In this document: in pieces, positions 47,322-58,332 of the stretch
How positions within the stretch are numbered: the stretch's first letter is position 1
Layout of the letters: the number at the start of each line of letters is the position of its first letter
Assembly: GCF_020740795.1 (NCBI RefSeq)
Contig: NC_067299.1
Span: 10,830,194 to 10,894,193, forward strand
Source: Apus apus
Taxonomy: Eukaryota; Chordata; Aves; Apodiformes; Apodidae
Direction of reading: 5' to 3'
DNA: 64,000 bases
Program-made: the position numbers and the translations under genes
The notes under the pieces: generated by a model
What the model was told of the DNA's origin: nothing
Databases searched by the model: none
Seen by the model: the letters and a program-made list of their open reading frames with translations, nothing else

Positions 47322-47573
47322 ATGATTGGTTGTTTGGTTTTAATAATAATGGGAATAAAGCCCCAAATCCTTTGGGGCAACCGCCTTCCTGAGGAGAATG
47401 TATGGATTACATTGGCAAACCTGAGCGGACAAGATGCCTTGTGTTTGGCTGCTGCCTCTCCAAGAAACCCCTTTTCCACGTGTCTCGTTGGGTTGCCGCT
47501 GGACAAATGGCCAGTGCCGATGGTGCAGCAGACCATGGTCCAGGGCAGTAACCCTGCTAAGGTTTGGGATGGA
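47322..47573 (+). pseudogene. env: ERV1 env, N-terminal fragment
   Basis: Hydrophobic start (MIGCLVLIIMG), a signal-peptide-like segment, followed by the beginning of a surface glycoprotein (ENVWITLANLSGQ, then DALCLAAASPRNPFSTCLVG). It overlaps no integrase coding in its frame. It is truncated near 47,573, where the RNase H region of the second retrovirus begins. The rest of SU and all of TM are absent. Confidence 0.7.
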
Positions 47574-48858
47574 TGGCTGTGTGGAATGGATTCCTTTCTG
47601 GGAGAGTAATAACTGGGAAATTGACAGGCTGCCTGTCTGGCATAAAGAGAAATGGCAACACATTTGGAAAATTGCCAAAAAGAATCCTCATTTCCATGTA
47701 GGATGGATACCAAACCGCTCTAGAGGATGAAGCTACTAAGTGGAATAACTATGTTGATGAGCTACCTGGAATTGATGTGAAGGAAATCCAGTCAGCTGTC
47801 ACAGAAGGAGAAAATCAGGAATTGAAACAAATTATTTATACAAAGAGGCACAAGCTGGTGGGTGGCCTGTCACCCGCGAGCAGTGCCAAACAGTCATTTC
47901 CTCATGTGAGCTTTGCAAAATTAGACTGGGGGCACATCCCCTAACAACTGACACTCTGCATATCAGGGAAGGAAAACCCTTGTGGTCCACATGGCAGGTC
48001 CCTTCCGAAGATCAGGAAACAAACAATACATCATTGTGATTGTGGAAGTGGTGTCAGGATTGACCTGTGCTGAAGCTGTTTCGAAGGCAAATGGTGAAAA
48101 CACGGTTTGCTTCTTAGAAAAAGTGTTTGGGATTCTACCTAAACCCACAAATAGCCAATCTGACAAGGGAACTCACTTCACCTCACATCTTGTACGACAA
48201 TGGGCTCAAAGGGAAGGTATCAAATTGACATTTCCTGTCCCATATTATCCACAAGCTAATGGGATAGTAGAACACACTAATGGGTTAATTAAAAGTCTCG
48301 TTTGCCCACAGGACATGAAATGGGATGAAAGATTGAGGGATGCAGTCACTACTGTGAACAATAGGTGGGGGGTGAACTGGTACCCCCGCCTGAACACTAC
48401 TCAAGGTCATGGAGAAAATAAAAGGTCTTTTAAACAATCCAAAACTCCCCTCCACCCTGGACAGACTGTTTTGGCAAACCTGCCAAATACTGGTGAGGTC
48501 AAGCTCACCTTACAAACACCAGTGAGTTCAAATACGTGGGTTGCATCTGATTTAAATGACAAAACAACATAAAATCAGTACAAAACGGATAATTCATCTT
48601 GAGTAAATGGGCGTTTCAGTTTTGTGTGTATGTTTACATTTCTGTGTACCTGTTCTAGTGATGTTGGTTAATATACTGCAATTCATGACAGCTTAAAGAG
48701 CCAGAGACATCTCGGTGACAGGATCAGGCCTGATCAACCTGCTACTGGACTCTGGAGGAGTTACTTTGTGACCTCTGTGGGACTGATCACCCCATGGCCT
48801 AAACAAGGTGCTCTGTAACATTCTCTCCTCCTATACTTGCCTTTGAGTTGTTGTTTGC
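47574..48858 (+). mobile_element. ERV2 segment in unit C: end of RNase H, integrase, start of 3' region
   Basis: Starts with RNase H sequence (CVEWIPFWESNNWEIDRL) that is also present at 50,341-50,480. It continues through the integrase N-terminal region (decayed) and then the integrase core shared with units A, B and D from about 47,905. It is the only copy with ERV2 sequence left of the CR1 fusion point and so shows what the CR1 replaced. It is interrupted at 48,859 by an inserted segment flanked by a 23-bp direct repeat. Confidence 0.75.
47982..48572 (+). pseudogene. Retroviral integrase remnant (ERV2), unit C, 196 codons
   Basis: Same integrase core as in the other units (SDKGTHFTSHLVRQW, NGIVEHTNGLIKS), but with more differences from A, B and D than those have from each other (for example VPYYPQ for VPCYPQ and GVNWYP for GVNGYP). 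Its C-terminus is altered by an extra A near 48,564. Unit C thus carries an older-diverged allele of this remnant. Confidence 0.78.
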
Positions 48859-49200
48859 CAGACAGGTGCTCTGACAAACAGGAAAGATGCTGGCGTCAGC
48901 TTATCCAAGGGTATAACTAGCTCGTTGTAAGAACAAGAAAGGTCTGGGATGCTGGGAAACTCCAAGGGCGTGCACTTCTTCGCCACAGGGCAGGGCCCAC
49001 AGCCGTGGCTCCGTGAGGAGCTGTGACAATCTCCTCTGGCCCGAAGCCGCAGCCGCCCCCCGAGCCCGTCAGCCCTGGTGATAACACTTCTGTGATGCCT
49101 ACAAATACACCATTTCCTCTGGACACTGCTGAAGTCCTGTGCCTTCTTCATGGTGTCCAGGGACCTCCCAGGGCCTTTCTGGGCCTGCCAGGGAGCTGCC
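48859..49200. other. Unrecognised sequence at the left of the inserted block
   Basis: Found once in the window. It might be the LTR or leader of a retrovirus, given what follows, but no PBS, TATA/poly(A) pair or TG..CA border is evident. No gene is recognised. Confidence 0.4.
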
Positions 49201-49569
49201 AACAGCAGCGAATGGAACGGCGGCTGAACCGCCCCAACGGCCACTGGCGTCTGGGCAAACACTGAGCTTAGTGCTGCCCTGCCTGGGAAAAGGGAACAGC
49301 CCGCGGCGCTGCAGCCACAGCTGGGGAGCCTGGGCTGGGAGGAAAGGCTGGGAGAGCTGGCTCTGTTCAGCCTGGAGGAGAGAAGGCTCCGGGCAGAGCT
49401 CGTTGCCATGTGCCAGTCCTCACAGGGTGCCCCCCGAGAAGATGGAGACTCCCTTTTTACAAGGAGCCTCATGGAAGAGATGAGGGGCAAGGGCTGCAAG
49501 TTCCTCCTGGGGACACCAGAAGAACAATGTTTCCCTCTGAGAAACACGGGCATGACCCAGGGTGCCTGC
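49201..49569 (+). repeat. Second copy of the TYW1-flanking CR1-containing segment
   Basis: Nearly identical to 8,681-9,048. It is followed directly by ERV2 pol sequence (GGAATGGGATCAGTC), whereas the first copy is followed by single-copy sequence. It lies on the same strand in both places. Confidence 0.85.
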
Positions 49570-50466
49570 TGGGAATGGGATCAGTCTCATGATGAGGCCC
49601 TCAAACCATTATTATTGGAGGCACAGACATACCAAACTCTGGGCCCCCTTCACCCAGGGGATCCCGTAATCATAGAGTGGGGGTTTTCAGCCAGTGCCTT
49701 ACCATATCATTTTTGGCAACAGGGACCTACTGGGAGTACTCGATCAATTGGCTTTTACTCTCAGGCATTGAAGGATTCAGAAAACCGATCTTCTATTCTG
49801 GAAAAGGGATTGCTAACAGTGTGTACAGCACTAAAAGAAATCAGCAAGATCATTAAAAGACAAAACATAATTCTTTGAGGCCCTTTCAAGGTAGTTAGCC
49901 AAGTACTATCTGGAAAGGCCCCTCCAGAAGGAATATCCCAAAAGGGTACAATCAGAAAGTGCTATAGTCGTATTGAGTACTATTCTGGGCTGTCCCAACT
50001 TGGAGAAGGCCCAGATAAACCATTAAATATTCCACAACAAATTGAATCTACAAATGAAAAGGATTTGAAAAGGAAAGTTCCCAGTCCTATCAAAGAAGCC
50101 CCAGAATATAGAAGTGAAATGGTTAACGCTTCGTTTGCAGATGCTTCGTCGCGAAGAGAAGGGAAAACTTGGTTGTTCCAGTCTGCTGCAGTTAAACCTT
50201 CCACAGGCAGACAAATCATAAACCAAGATAAGGGCAGCGCCCAGGTGGGAGAACTGAATGCTGTTCTTCATGTTTTTGTAAAAGAAAAAGCCTCCAAGGA
50301 CACTGTGGACATTTACACAGATTCCTTTGCGGTTTTTAAAGGCTGTGTGGAATGGATTCCTTTCTGGGAGAGTAATAACTGGGAAAGTGACAGGCTGCCT
50401 GTCGGGCATAAAGAGAAATGGCAACAAATTCGAAAATTGCCAAGAAGAATCCTCATTTCCATGTAG
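49570..50466 (+). pseudogene. pol: ERV2 pol fragment: RT connection and RNase H
   Basis: Open from upstream to 49,878 with RT thumb/connection-like sequence (SHDEALKPLLLEAQTYQTLG, GSTRSIGFYSQALKDSENRS). After an in-frame stop, a second open stretch from 50,065 holds an RNase H domain (NASFADASSRREGKTWLF, AQVGELNAVLHVF, DIYTDSFAVFKGCVEWIPF), ending at 50,466. It belongs upstream of the integrase in any retrovirus, yet here lies downstream of it, so the ERV2 parts in unit C are out of order. Confidence 0.75.
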
Positions 50467-50515
50467 GATGGATACCTTCGCACCAAACCGCTCTTGCCTT
50501 TGAGTTGTTGTTTGC

Positions 50516-50890
50516 AATATATTGTATTGGATGGCAGTAATTAAGAACATTATTGCAGAACTCACTGAAGTGACAGGAATTTGGTTCAAATTTGGGAATT
50601 CCCTAAATGATCTATTTTTCTAAAGATTCCCACTAGAACAAACACCTCAGGATCCAAGGGTGAATGATAATACAAATGCTCTCATCCGGTTCAAGAATAA
50701 CAATTGAGCAACCTAATGACTGCCAGAAGTAATAGGAGTCTGACATGTTAGTAAGAGTTTGAGATGTTAGTAAGAGTTTGATTTAGACTAGATGATTGAT
50801 AAATTTCAATGTTTACAATGTTTTATTTATACTGTGTCTTAGTTATTTGTTAAAAATACAACGGATGTGGTCTGGGGCAGAAAGGAGGAG
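50516..50890 (+). mobile_element. ERV2 3' end in unit C, with membrane-anchor deletion
   Basis: Env transmembrane-like stretch (GIWFKFGNSLNDLFF) followed by a jump. About 120 bp present in A, B and D, including the hydrophobic membrane anchor, are missing here after GATCTATTTTTCT at about 50,622. It continues to the purine run at 50,879-50,890. Confidence 0.7.
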
Positions 50891-52574
50891 CGACAAGCCC
50901 TCCTGTGCCCCTGGTAGTCGCCACCCTAACTTGGGGCTGGTGGACGCTCCTTGGCTCTGGACAGTGACACTGACTGGACGGGTGGGTCAGGGGGTATCAA
51001 AGGGGCGAGGGCAGCAGGTGGGCCCTTCCCTCCTCCCTGAGGCCCGTTCGGACGCTTTCTGAGAGGGACACCCCCTGCTGCGGACACTGCTGCTGGGACC
51101 CTGCCTGCCTGCCTGCCCCGGGTCCAGCCTGGGCCTCAGCGCCGAGCGTGCCGGGGTCCCGAGCCCTGGGGTCGGGGCCAGAGCCCCCTCCCCGTCTTCC
51201 TGCCGCTGGAGGGGAAACCAACGGCCGCTGCACCCGCTGCCGAGAGGCTGCCCCTCCGACACCACGGGCTGCAGACCTGCCCTCCTGCCTGGCGAGAAGG
51301 GGCCACCAACTGCCTCGGGGACAAGCCTCAGGGGAACAGCACCACACACACACACACACACACTCCTCTCCTCATACTTGCACACACAGCGTGACCTCTT
51401 AAGGCGGAATGACTATAGGTTTCCTTCCCTCCTCCCTTTGGTCCTTAAACTTCTCCCTTAAAAGCATAAGACCTTTTGCATTACCTCCCTAAAGGACACT
51501 TTCTGACTGTATAGATAGAGCCATTCACATTTGCATTTTCCCCAAACATCATCCCTGCAAAACGTTGCCGAGGCCTCTCCTGCCTGGATGGCGGCCCGCT
51601 CTGAGAGCTGCCGAGAGCACCTGACAGGAATGATGGCCACAAGGAAAAAGACTGGCCCAAGTCGGTCATCTTGCGACCCTCCGAGCCCTCCAGCCCTCTT
51701 GCCTGCAGCGGCCTTGCCCTGCCCCACCAAAGCTCACCCACTGCTGAGTGACAATGTCACAGCCACCAAGGAAAGAGCCACAGAGTCAGACACAGTGGTT
51801 TGCAAGCGAGACTTTACTCAACAGGGGGAAGTGCTGCTGCCCACAGCCTGCCTGCCCGGCCCTGCTGGAGAAGGCTCCTGCTGGACATCTCTCTGGGCAG
51901 CCTCTGTGTCCCGGGGCTCTCCTGGCACTCACCGACGCGGGCGGGATCTGCGCCGCAGAGCTGAGGAGCTGAACACGAAGCTCTGCAGTCTTGGATGCAC
52001 AGAGAGGTGCAGAGCAACACTGCGGGTCTCGTCTGACCCCACACGTGGTGGGATCTGCCCCTGGACAGAGCAGGCCCACGGTCCCTGTGCCGCAAGCCCG
52101 GCCTGCTGCTCTCCACACCACCAGGGCTGTCAGGAAAAGACCTCTTTGCCCAGGGGCTGTGGGGAGTCAAAGGAAGGAAGGGCGCTGCCGGGCAGGGCAA
52201 ACACCTGCCATCTTCAGAGATCTTTACCTGAGGGAGTCCTCCTCAGCACCAGGGCAATGGGCTCTTCCCTCTGCCTTCCGGAGGAGGCAGGTGGCTGCTC
52301 TGCCCACGGAGAAAGGCAAAAGGACAAAGTCTGACACCTCAGCTGAGGACCCTCCCGCCTCTCCCCTCTCCCAAACACCCCCAGGCTGCCATCCAACCCC
52401 ACAGCTCCCTGAGAGCCAGCTCTGCTTGGGGCTGCAGAGGGGCACCTGGCACCGGGGGCTGAGCCTGCCTTCCCGCCTTGGCTCCCCGGCAGGAGACCAA
52501 AGCTCTTCTCCCAGCTCTTTTTCCCTGCCTGCAGCACCTGGGCATGCCATGGCTCTCCCTGCTCTCTGCAGCCT

Positions 52575-55500
52575 TCAGGGCTTCCATGGCTCTCTCTTCC
52601 TTTGCCTTGCCTTCTGCTGGTACTTCTTGCGCAAGGAGTCCCAGAGCTTCTGTCTCTCCTCCTCCGTGCAGGTGCGGGGCTGTGCCTGCAGGGCCAGGGC
52701 AAAGCAGCAGCAGCAGCAGCAGCCTTAGTCTCCCCGCAGGAGGCTGCGGCCACTTGAGCTCTCCCCCCTCCCTCCCTGCCTCCCCTCTTGCCCTGCTTTG
52801 CTCGCAGGCCCGACTGCAGAGCCTCTCTGCAACGGCCCCGCAGCCAAGTGCCCCGGGGCTGAGAGCAGCCCAGCTGCTGGCTGTGCCAGACACGCCTGGC
52901 AGGGCCGCTGCCGGGACAAACACCAGCAGGGCAACAAGTCCTGGGCGGCTTCTGGAGCTGACACACGACACACTCTTGGAAGACACCCGAGCCGTGCAGC
53001 CGTGCTTTTCCCCGGGCGGCTGCAGCCCCACCAGCCCACGCCACGTACCGCTCCTGCGCTCCTCTGCCCTGGCCCAGCCTGGGCTGCGGGTCGGGCTCCA
53101 GCTGCCTGCAGGTCTTGGCTGCTCTGCGGCTCGTCCCTCGCCCGGCTCCACTGCAGCACCGCCAGCTCGCTGCGACACAGAGCGGGAGAGAGTGGGCTGA
53201 GCGCAGGGAGGCAGAGCGCTGCCCAGCCGGGGCTGCCGGGCTGGGCGCCTGCCGAGAGCCCGGGGCCACCAACAGCCCCTCTGAGCCCCGCCGAGGAAGC
53301 TGCGCCAGAGGAAGCCCCGCCCGCCTCGGGAGGGATGATTTACCACTTGAGCTTCTCCTGCAGATCCCTCTGCTCGTCCCTCTGGCCCCTGCGCTTGCGG
53401 GCCACCTGCCCCAGGATGCACGTCACCACCTGCAGCAGGACCCGCTGTGTCCGCGGGGAAAGGCTCCTGCAACAGCAACGACCGAGGCTTGTGACCCTCC
53501 TGCCTCTCTCTTCCCGCACCCAGCCCCACGCACGCTTGGTGCCCCCTTTGGCCCCACAGCCCCTTCCAGGCAGCAGGAGTTGCCAGCATCCTGCCTTGGC
53601 CCCTGCCGTCCGGCTGTGCCCAGCTCATTCCCACGGCTGGAGAGCTGCCCAGCTGCTCTGTGCAGCCCCGGGGCTCAGGCCTTGGCTTCCTTGGCGCCCC
53701 GCCTGCAGCTCAGCAGCACCCCACTGCCCCAGGCCTTGGCTGGAGCTGACGCACTCTTACCGCTTTGGGGGGACACGGTTGTCCTGCTGCACCCTGCCTG
53801 GATGTCCCTTGGCCCCTTGCCGCTGCCCCAACATCCTCTCCAGGAGGTCAGCTCCGCAATCCCTCTTCTGCCTGGGACAGGCAGGGCGGGCTGAGGGTTG
53901 CCTGGCTGAGGGTTGCCTGGCTGAGGGTTGCCTGGCTGATGGAGGCTTGGCTGATGGTTTCCTGGCTGACTGTTTCCCAGCTGACGGTTGCCCGGCTGGT
54001 GCTGGCCTGCCTGGTGCTTTCCTGGCTGGTGACTGCCGGGCTGATGGCTGCCTTCTTGCTGGTCGCCCGGCTGGTGATTGCCGGGCTGATGGCTTCCTGG
54101 CTGATGGTCGCCCGGCTGGCAATGGGGAACTGGATTCCTGCACAGGAGAGACTCTCAGACAACAGCCCCGCACTCGCCGGGTGCTGCTTCCCAGCACGCC
54201 CACCCCCAGACCCTGCTGGCAGGGACCCTAGTGGGATGGTGAAATCCAGGAGGAGGACCTCAGCATGTCCTTGGGGTGACGCCTGAGTATCAGCGGGGGT
54301 TCACTACAGCCACCTGGCACCCCTCTTGCTCCGGAAAGGCAGCTGTCAGCCAGCCGGCACTGCTGCAGCACTGCTGCTACCAAGGCTTGGATGCCACAGG
54401 CACCTTGCAAGGCCAGTCCCCCTGCAGCAGAGAGTGTTCTTTTCCTGCTGGAATTCCAAGTACCTGGCCCCTCTTGGTCTTCGGGTCTCCCTTAGCCTTC
54501 GTTCGGGTCGCTGACTGGCTTCTCTTTCTTCTCCTGCTCTCTGCCAGCTCTCTCTTCTTCTTTGCCTCCTCTTCCTTCAGGTATTTCAAGATGTGTGGTG
54601 GCAGCTTCTTCTTCTTCTTGACCTGTTTACTCTGCAAGACCACCAAAATGTAACAGCAGGCAGCATTAGTCTGCCCTGCAGAGGGCTGAGTGCTTTTCAT
54701 TCCCACTCTCCCTTCCGCCCCTTCTGTCTGCCTTTCTACCCCTGGGTTCCTGCAGGCTCCAGCAAAGAGCCTGTTGGGAATGAGCAGGGAGCGAAGCGAC
54801 CAGCAGGCTAAAAGCCACCTGGCAGCTGGCCACCCCAGACAAGCCTTGCAGTCACCTTGCACACAGAAACACCCCCAAGGGAGGCCTCCGGCTGTGGCCC
54901 ATCAGGCCAGCGGAGTGAAAAGTGCGTTTGCCAAGGACAGAGTAGCCCACTTCTCTCCCAGGAAGCACCAAAGCAACTGGCCGCGGGTGCCAAGAACACA
55001 CAGGCAGAGCACAGTGAGAAGGGGCGGGTGTGGAGCGACGCTGCTCTGCAGGCCAGTGCAACAGGCCCCCTGCAGCAGCCCAGCCCACCTACCTTTTGTC
55101 TCTCCTCAATAGCTCTGGCAACAAAGTCCACCACTCTGTTGGTGAGCAAAGCAAGGACTTTCTCCTCCTTCTTCTCCTTCTCCTTCTCCTTCACCTTCTT
55201 CTCCTTCTTCTTCTCCTTCTCCTTCACCTTCTCCTTCTCCTTGACGGAGCTCTCCTGGATGGCCGGTATCAGCCTGCAGAGACGCTCCAGGGTGCGTTGA
55301 TAGGAGCGCAGCAGGAGCTGCTTCTGCAGCTGCATCTGACCCCGTGCTGTCAGGCTGGGCTGTGCCCAGCAGCCCCACTCCAATTCAGGATGCCTGAGGT
55401 CTAGGCCCTCTCTTCCCTCAGCAACAAGAGGAACAGGGGCCTATGGCTGCAGACACACGCACAGTTCCTCTGGCCTCTGCATCCAGGAGAAACATCTCCC

Positions 55501-57774
55501 ATGGAGGAGAGACACGGGGTCACCCTCCTCCCCGGCCGCAAGCGTCTCACCTGGCACGAGGCTTCGTGCCCCCAGCTTTCTGTCCCTGCCCTGCCTTGAC
55601 ACGCCCTGCAGGAATCCGCTTTGGAGGAAGGCTTGCCCAACGAAGGAGCTGCATCTCAGCAAGCTCCTCTGGGAACAGGAGAGGAGACAATGGATCAGAA
55701 CAGGATCTTGGGGGTGTTCTGGGTGCCTATCGTGTCCCCGTTCCCGCGAGAGTGCCCTGCAGGTCTGCTGGAGCCTGCTGTCACACTGACAAAGCTGGTC
55801 CTTCTCGTCCCTTTGGCTGAACGCCCCTGGGAAGGTGTCCCAGTGGCCACTGGAGGTGCAGGGCTGTCCCCAGACCTTGTTCCACAAGGGCTCCCTGCAG
55901 GCTTCACCGCAACAGCTACCCAGAGTCACAGGAGGTGCCTCTCCCTCTTCCAGGCATCCTGGCTCAGCCTCAGCTCTGATCCCCTCCAGACCTGGAGGAA
56001 GGAAACCTGCCAGCAACCCGCTGGGCCCTTACCTGTCTTCCCACTGGCACCAGGTTTTGGCCCTGGGGCAACCGTCACACGTCCTGCCGGGGTCTATTCT
56101 CACCGTTGCCGTCCTAGGCACGGTCTCATGCTTGTACCTGGAAAGAGGAGGAAGGCAGCAGGCTGAAGAAAGGACACCCCAGGCAGCCCATGGCGGAGGA
56201 CCAGGGCAGGAAGTCCAGGTCCTGGAGGGGCAGGCGAGGCCCCGTCAGCCTGTGCCGCTGTGTTTCCAGCCTTCCAGCAAACATACTCTGGCAGGACGAG
56301 AACATCTCCAGAAGAGGTCTGGGAAGCAGCAGTGGCTTGGCCTGAGATGACCGAGTCCCTCATCTCTGGCAGCTGCAAGGAGGATGGAGAGAGATGGCAG
56401 GAGATGGGGACACTGGCAAGGGCTGGCTGCTCAGTCCGCCTTGGAGCAACACAAGGCAAGAGCTGCAGCAGCCCAAGGGCTCTGGCCTCAGCAAACCTTG
56501 CTCTGCCTGTGCCTCTGCACCCAGCCCCCCAGGAGGGGGGCAAGCAGCACCGCCCATCATCAGCCTGGCCTTCTGTCCCCAGGTGAGGCCCCTCTGGGGT
56601 GTCTCTTGCACAGCCAGACCATGGCACGCATCAAGTGCTCTACCCAGAGCCTGCTGAGCTGCAGACCAGCAGGAGCCCAAGCGGCTGAGCGAGGCACGGC
56701 AGGCCAGGAGAGAGCAGCCCCCCAGCCCCCAGGAGCCATTTCAGGAGAGCCAAGAGTGGTGCTGGGAAGAGGAACATCCTACCCTGAGAAGAGCTTCCAT
56801 GGCTTTGTCAGTCCCGTTGAGCTTTCGCAGAAAGTCCCTGTAAAAGCTCATTTTCAGGTCCTTGCCCTGGACAATCAGCATGCCCACGTCCCGCCAAACA
56901 ATGGCAACGTTCTTCCCGGTCTGCAGGCAGATGTGGAAAAGACGCAGGGTCCTTTCCATGCAAAGCTGCACCGTGCTCTGCAAGACACCGTCGTCTGAGG
57001 CGATCCGAGCATAGGGCAGCTGCTTACGACGTCCAGGAACTGAAAGACAAGAGGAACGGGGGGCCTTGCAGAGCTGCCCAGCAGGCAGCGGTCCAAGGCA
57101 GCAGCTGCCAGGCCCTCAGGCAAGAGGTGGCTCCGGAGCTGCCCGGCTGCCACAGCCTCTGCCCAGAAGCTCGCCCTCTGCTCAGTCCCCTCTGGGCAGC
57201 AGAGCCCACCTCCCCGCTCTGCTCAAGGGCAAGTGCTGCTCTCAGCCTGCCTGCTTACCAGCAGCGGCTGTGTCAGTGCATCGGAGGCCATAATGCGTTG
57301 CAACAGTCTGGCACAGGCGGAACACGGGTCTCACCACAACCACCAGATCCTTCCCCGTCCTGACTACTGCCTTCTTCACCACCGCAAATGTCCCCAGACC
57401 AGGAATGTGGACATCCTGAAACAGAGGAGATGGTGCGTCAGAAGAAGTCTTGGAGGGACAGCTGGACGGCTGGTCAGAGAGTGGGGACGGTGCGCAGTGC
57501 CCTGCCCAGGCCTCAGCAACCCAAGAGCCAGGGGGGCTCTTTGGAAACCTTGGGAGAAGACAAACAGGGTCTGCGCTGGTCCCTCTCCCTCCCCTTTGCC
57601 CACGAGGAAGCCGAGAGGTCAGGGAGAACAGCTGTACTCCGTGGCAAAGGGCTGTCCGGACTTTGTCAGCCTTCATCAGGGTGGGAGGGGAGGAGCAGGA
57701 GGCAAGTCCCACCTGGTGGAGAGCCAGCTGTTGGCTGAGGTAAAACGAAATGCTGATCCAGAGCCTGTCGAACG
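52575..57774 (-). pseudogene. CCDC81-like gene, unit D: exons 2-11, lacking exon 1
   Basis: Exons, 5' to 3': 57774-57713, 57415-57259, 57039-56783, 56372-56138, 55346-55093, 54631-54464, 54137-53761, 53466-53344, 53169-53049 and 52685-52575. The single-base indels seen in this unit fall outside these exons, which keep their lengths, so the coding body remains open. There are a few amino-acid changes (for example Arg to Lys in the RDFLRRLNG motif of exon 4). Exon 1 is replaced by the CR1 at 58,333. Confidence 0.74.
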
Positions 57775-58332
57775 CTGCAAAAACAAGGGGAGGAGACGTC
57801 ACGCTCTGAGGCAGCAACCTCAAAACCCTTCAGCCCACTCCGCCTCCAAGGACTGACAGGTCTCCAAAACACACGAGCGTTTCAGGTGGTCTCTCCAGAC
57901 CCCGAGGAGAAGCACGGGACAGCCCAGCCTGCCTCCCCGAGGGCTCCTTTCCTGGCGGCTGTGCCGCGCTCCTGCGGGAAACCGGCAGCGGCTTGACCTG
58001 CCAGCAAGGGCACAGTGCTGTGCTCCACAGAGGTCTCAGCTGCTCCGAGCAGGTGCCGCCGGCTCCCCAGCAGGAAGCAGCTTCCCCGTGCCCCATCTCT
58101 GAAGCCAGCCACTCCGTGTGGCCCACCAGCGCCTTCGCGCCTTCCCCGAGGCAAAGAGCAGCCCTTCAGGGCCAGGGACTTGCGCCTGGGCTGCCCCAGG
58201 AAGGCAGGGCCGTGTCAGGAGAGAAGGAGGAGCCGTGTCTGGCAGATGCGCCCCTCAGCCCTCAGGGCTGCTCAAGCAGGTGCCCTCTTGCAGGCAGCCA
58301 TCCTGAGCAGCCACCCCCACAGCCCTCAGGCT

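Larger units (their letters stand above)
42237..47573 (+). mobile_element. Betaretrovirus-like endogenous provirus (ERV1), 5' to env start, decayed
   Basis: The order is partial LTR, PBS, gag, dUTPase-protease, pol (RT, RNase H, integrase), start of env. A dUTPase fused ahead of the protease is the betaretroviral arrangement, while the tRNA-Trp primer site is that of alpharetroviruses; both features occur in avian class II elements. Multiple frameshifts and stops interrupt gag and pol. Env is cut off near 47,573 by a second retrovirus, and no 3' LTR is found. It is an old, non-functional copy, present only in unit C. Confidence 0.85.
48836..50515 (+). repeat. 1.66-kb inserted block in unit C flanked by 23-bp direct repeats
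   Basis: The 23-mer starting CTTGCCTTTGAGTTGTTG and ending TTTGC occurs at 48,836-48,858 and 50,493-50,515, where units A, B and D have a single version. Between them lie 340 bp of unrecognised sequence, the segment shared with 8,681-9,048, and an ERV2 pol piece. A 23-bp flank is too long for a normal target-site duplication and fits duplication or recombination better. Confidence 0.8.
34590..51551. repeat. Tandem unit C (16.96 kb), with exon 1 and proviral sequence in place of the CR1
   Basis: Matches units A and B from 34,590 to 41,354, then diverges. It carries 6.5 kb of its own (exon 1, promoter region, betaretrovirus-like provirus, upstream ERV2), rejoins the other units at about 47,905, and is interrupted once more by 1.66 kb at 48,859-50,515 before the common tail. 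No CR1 is present, so unit C probably preserves the older arrangement of the locus. Confidence 0.93.
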
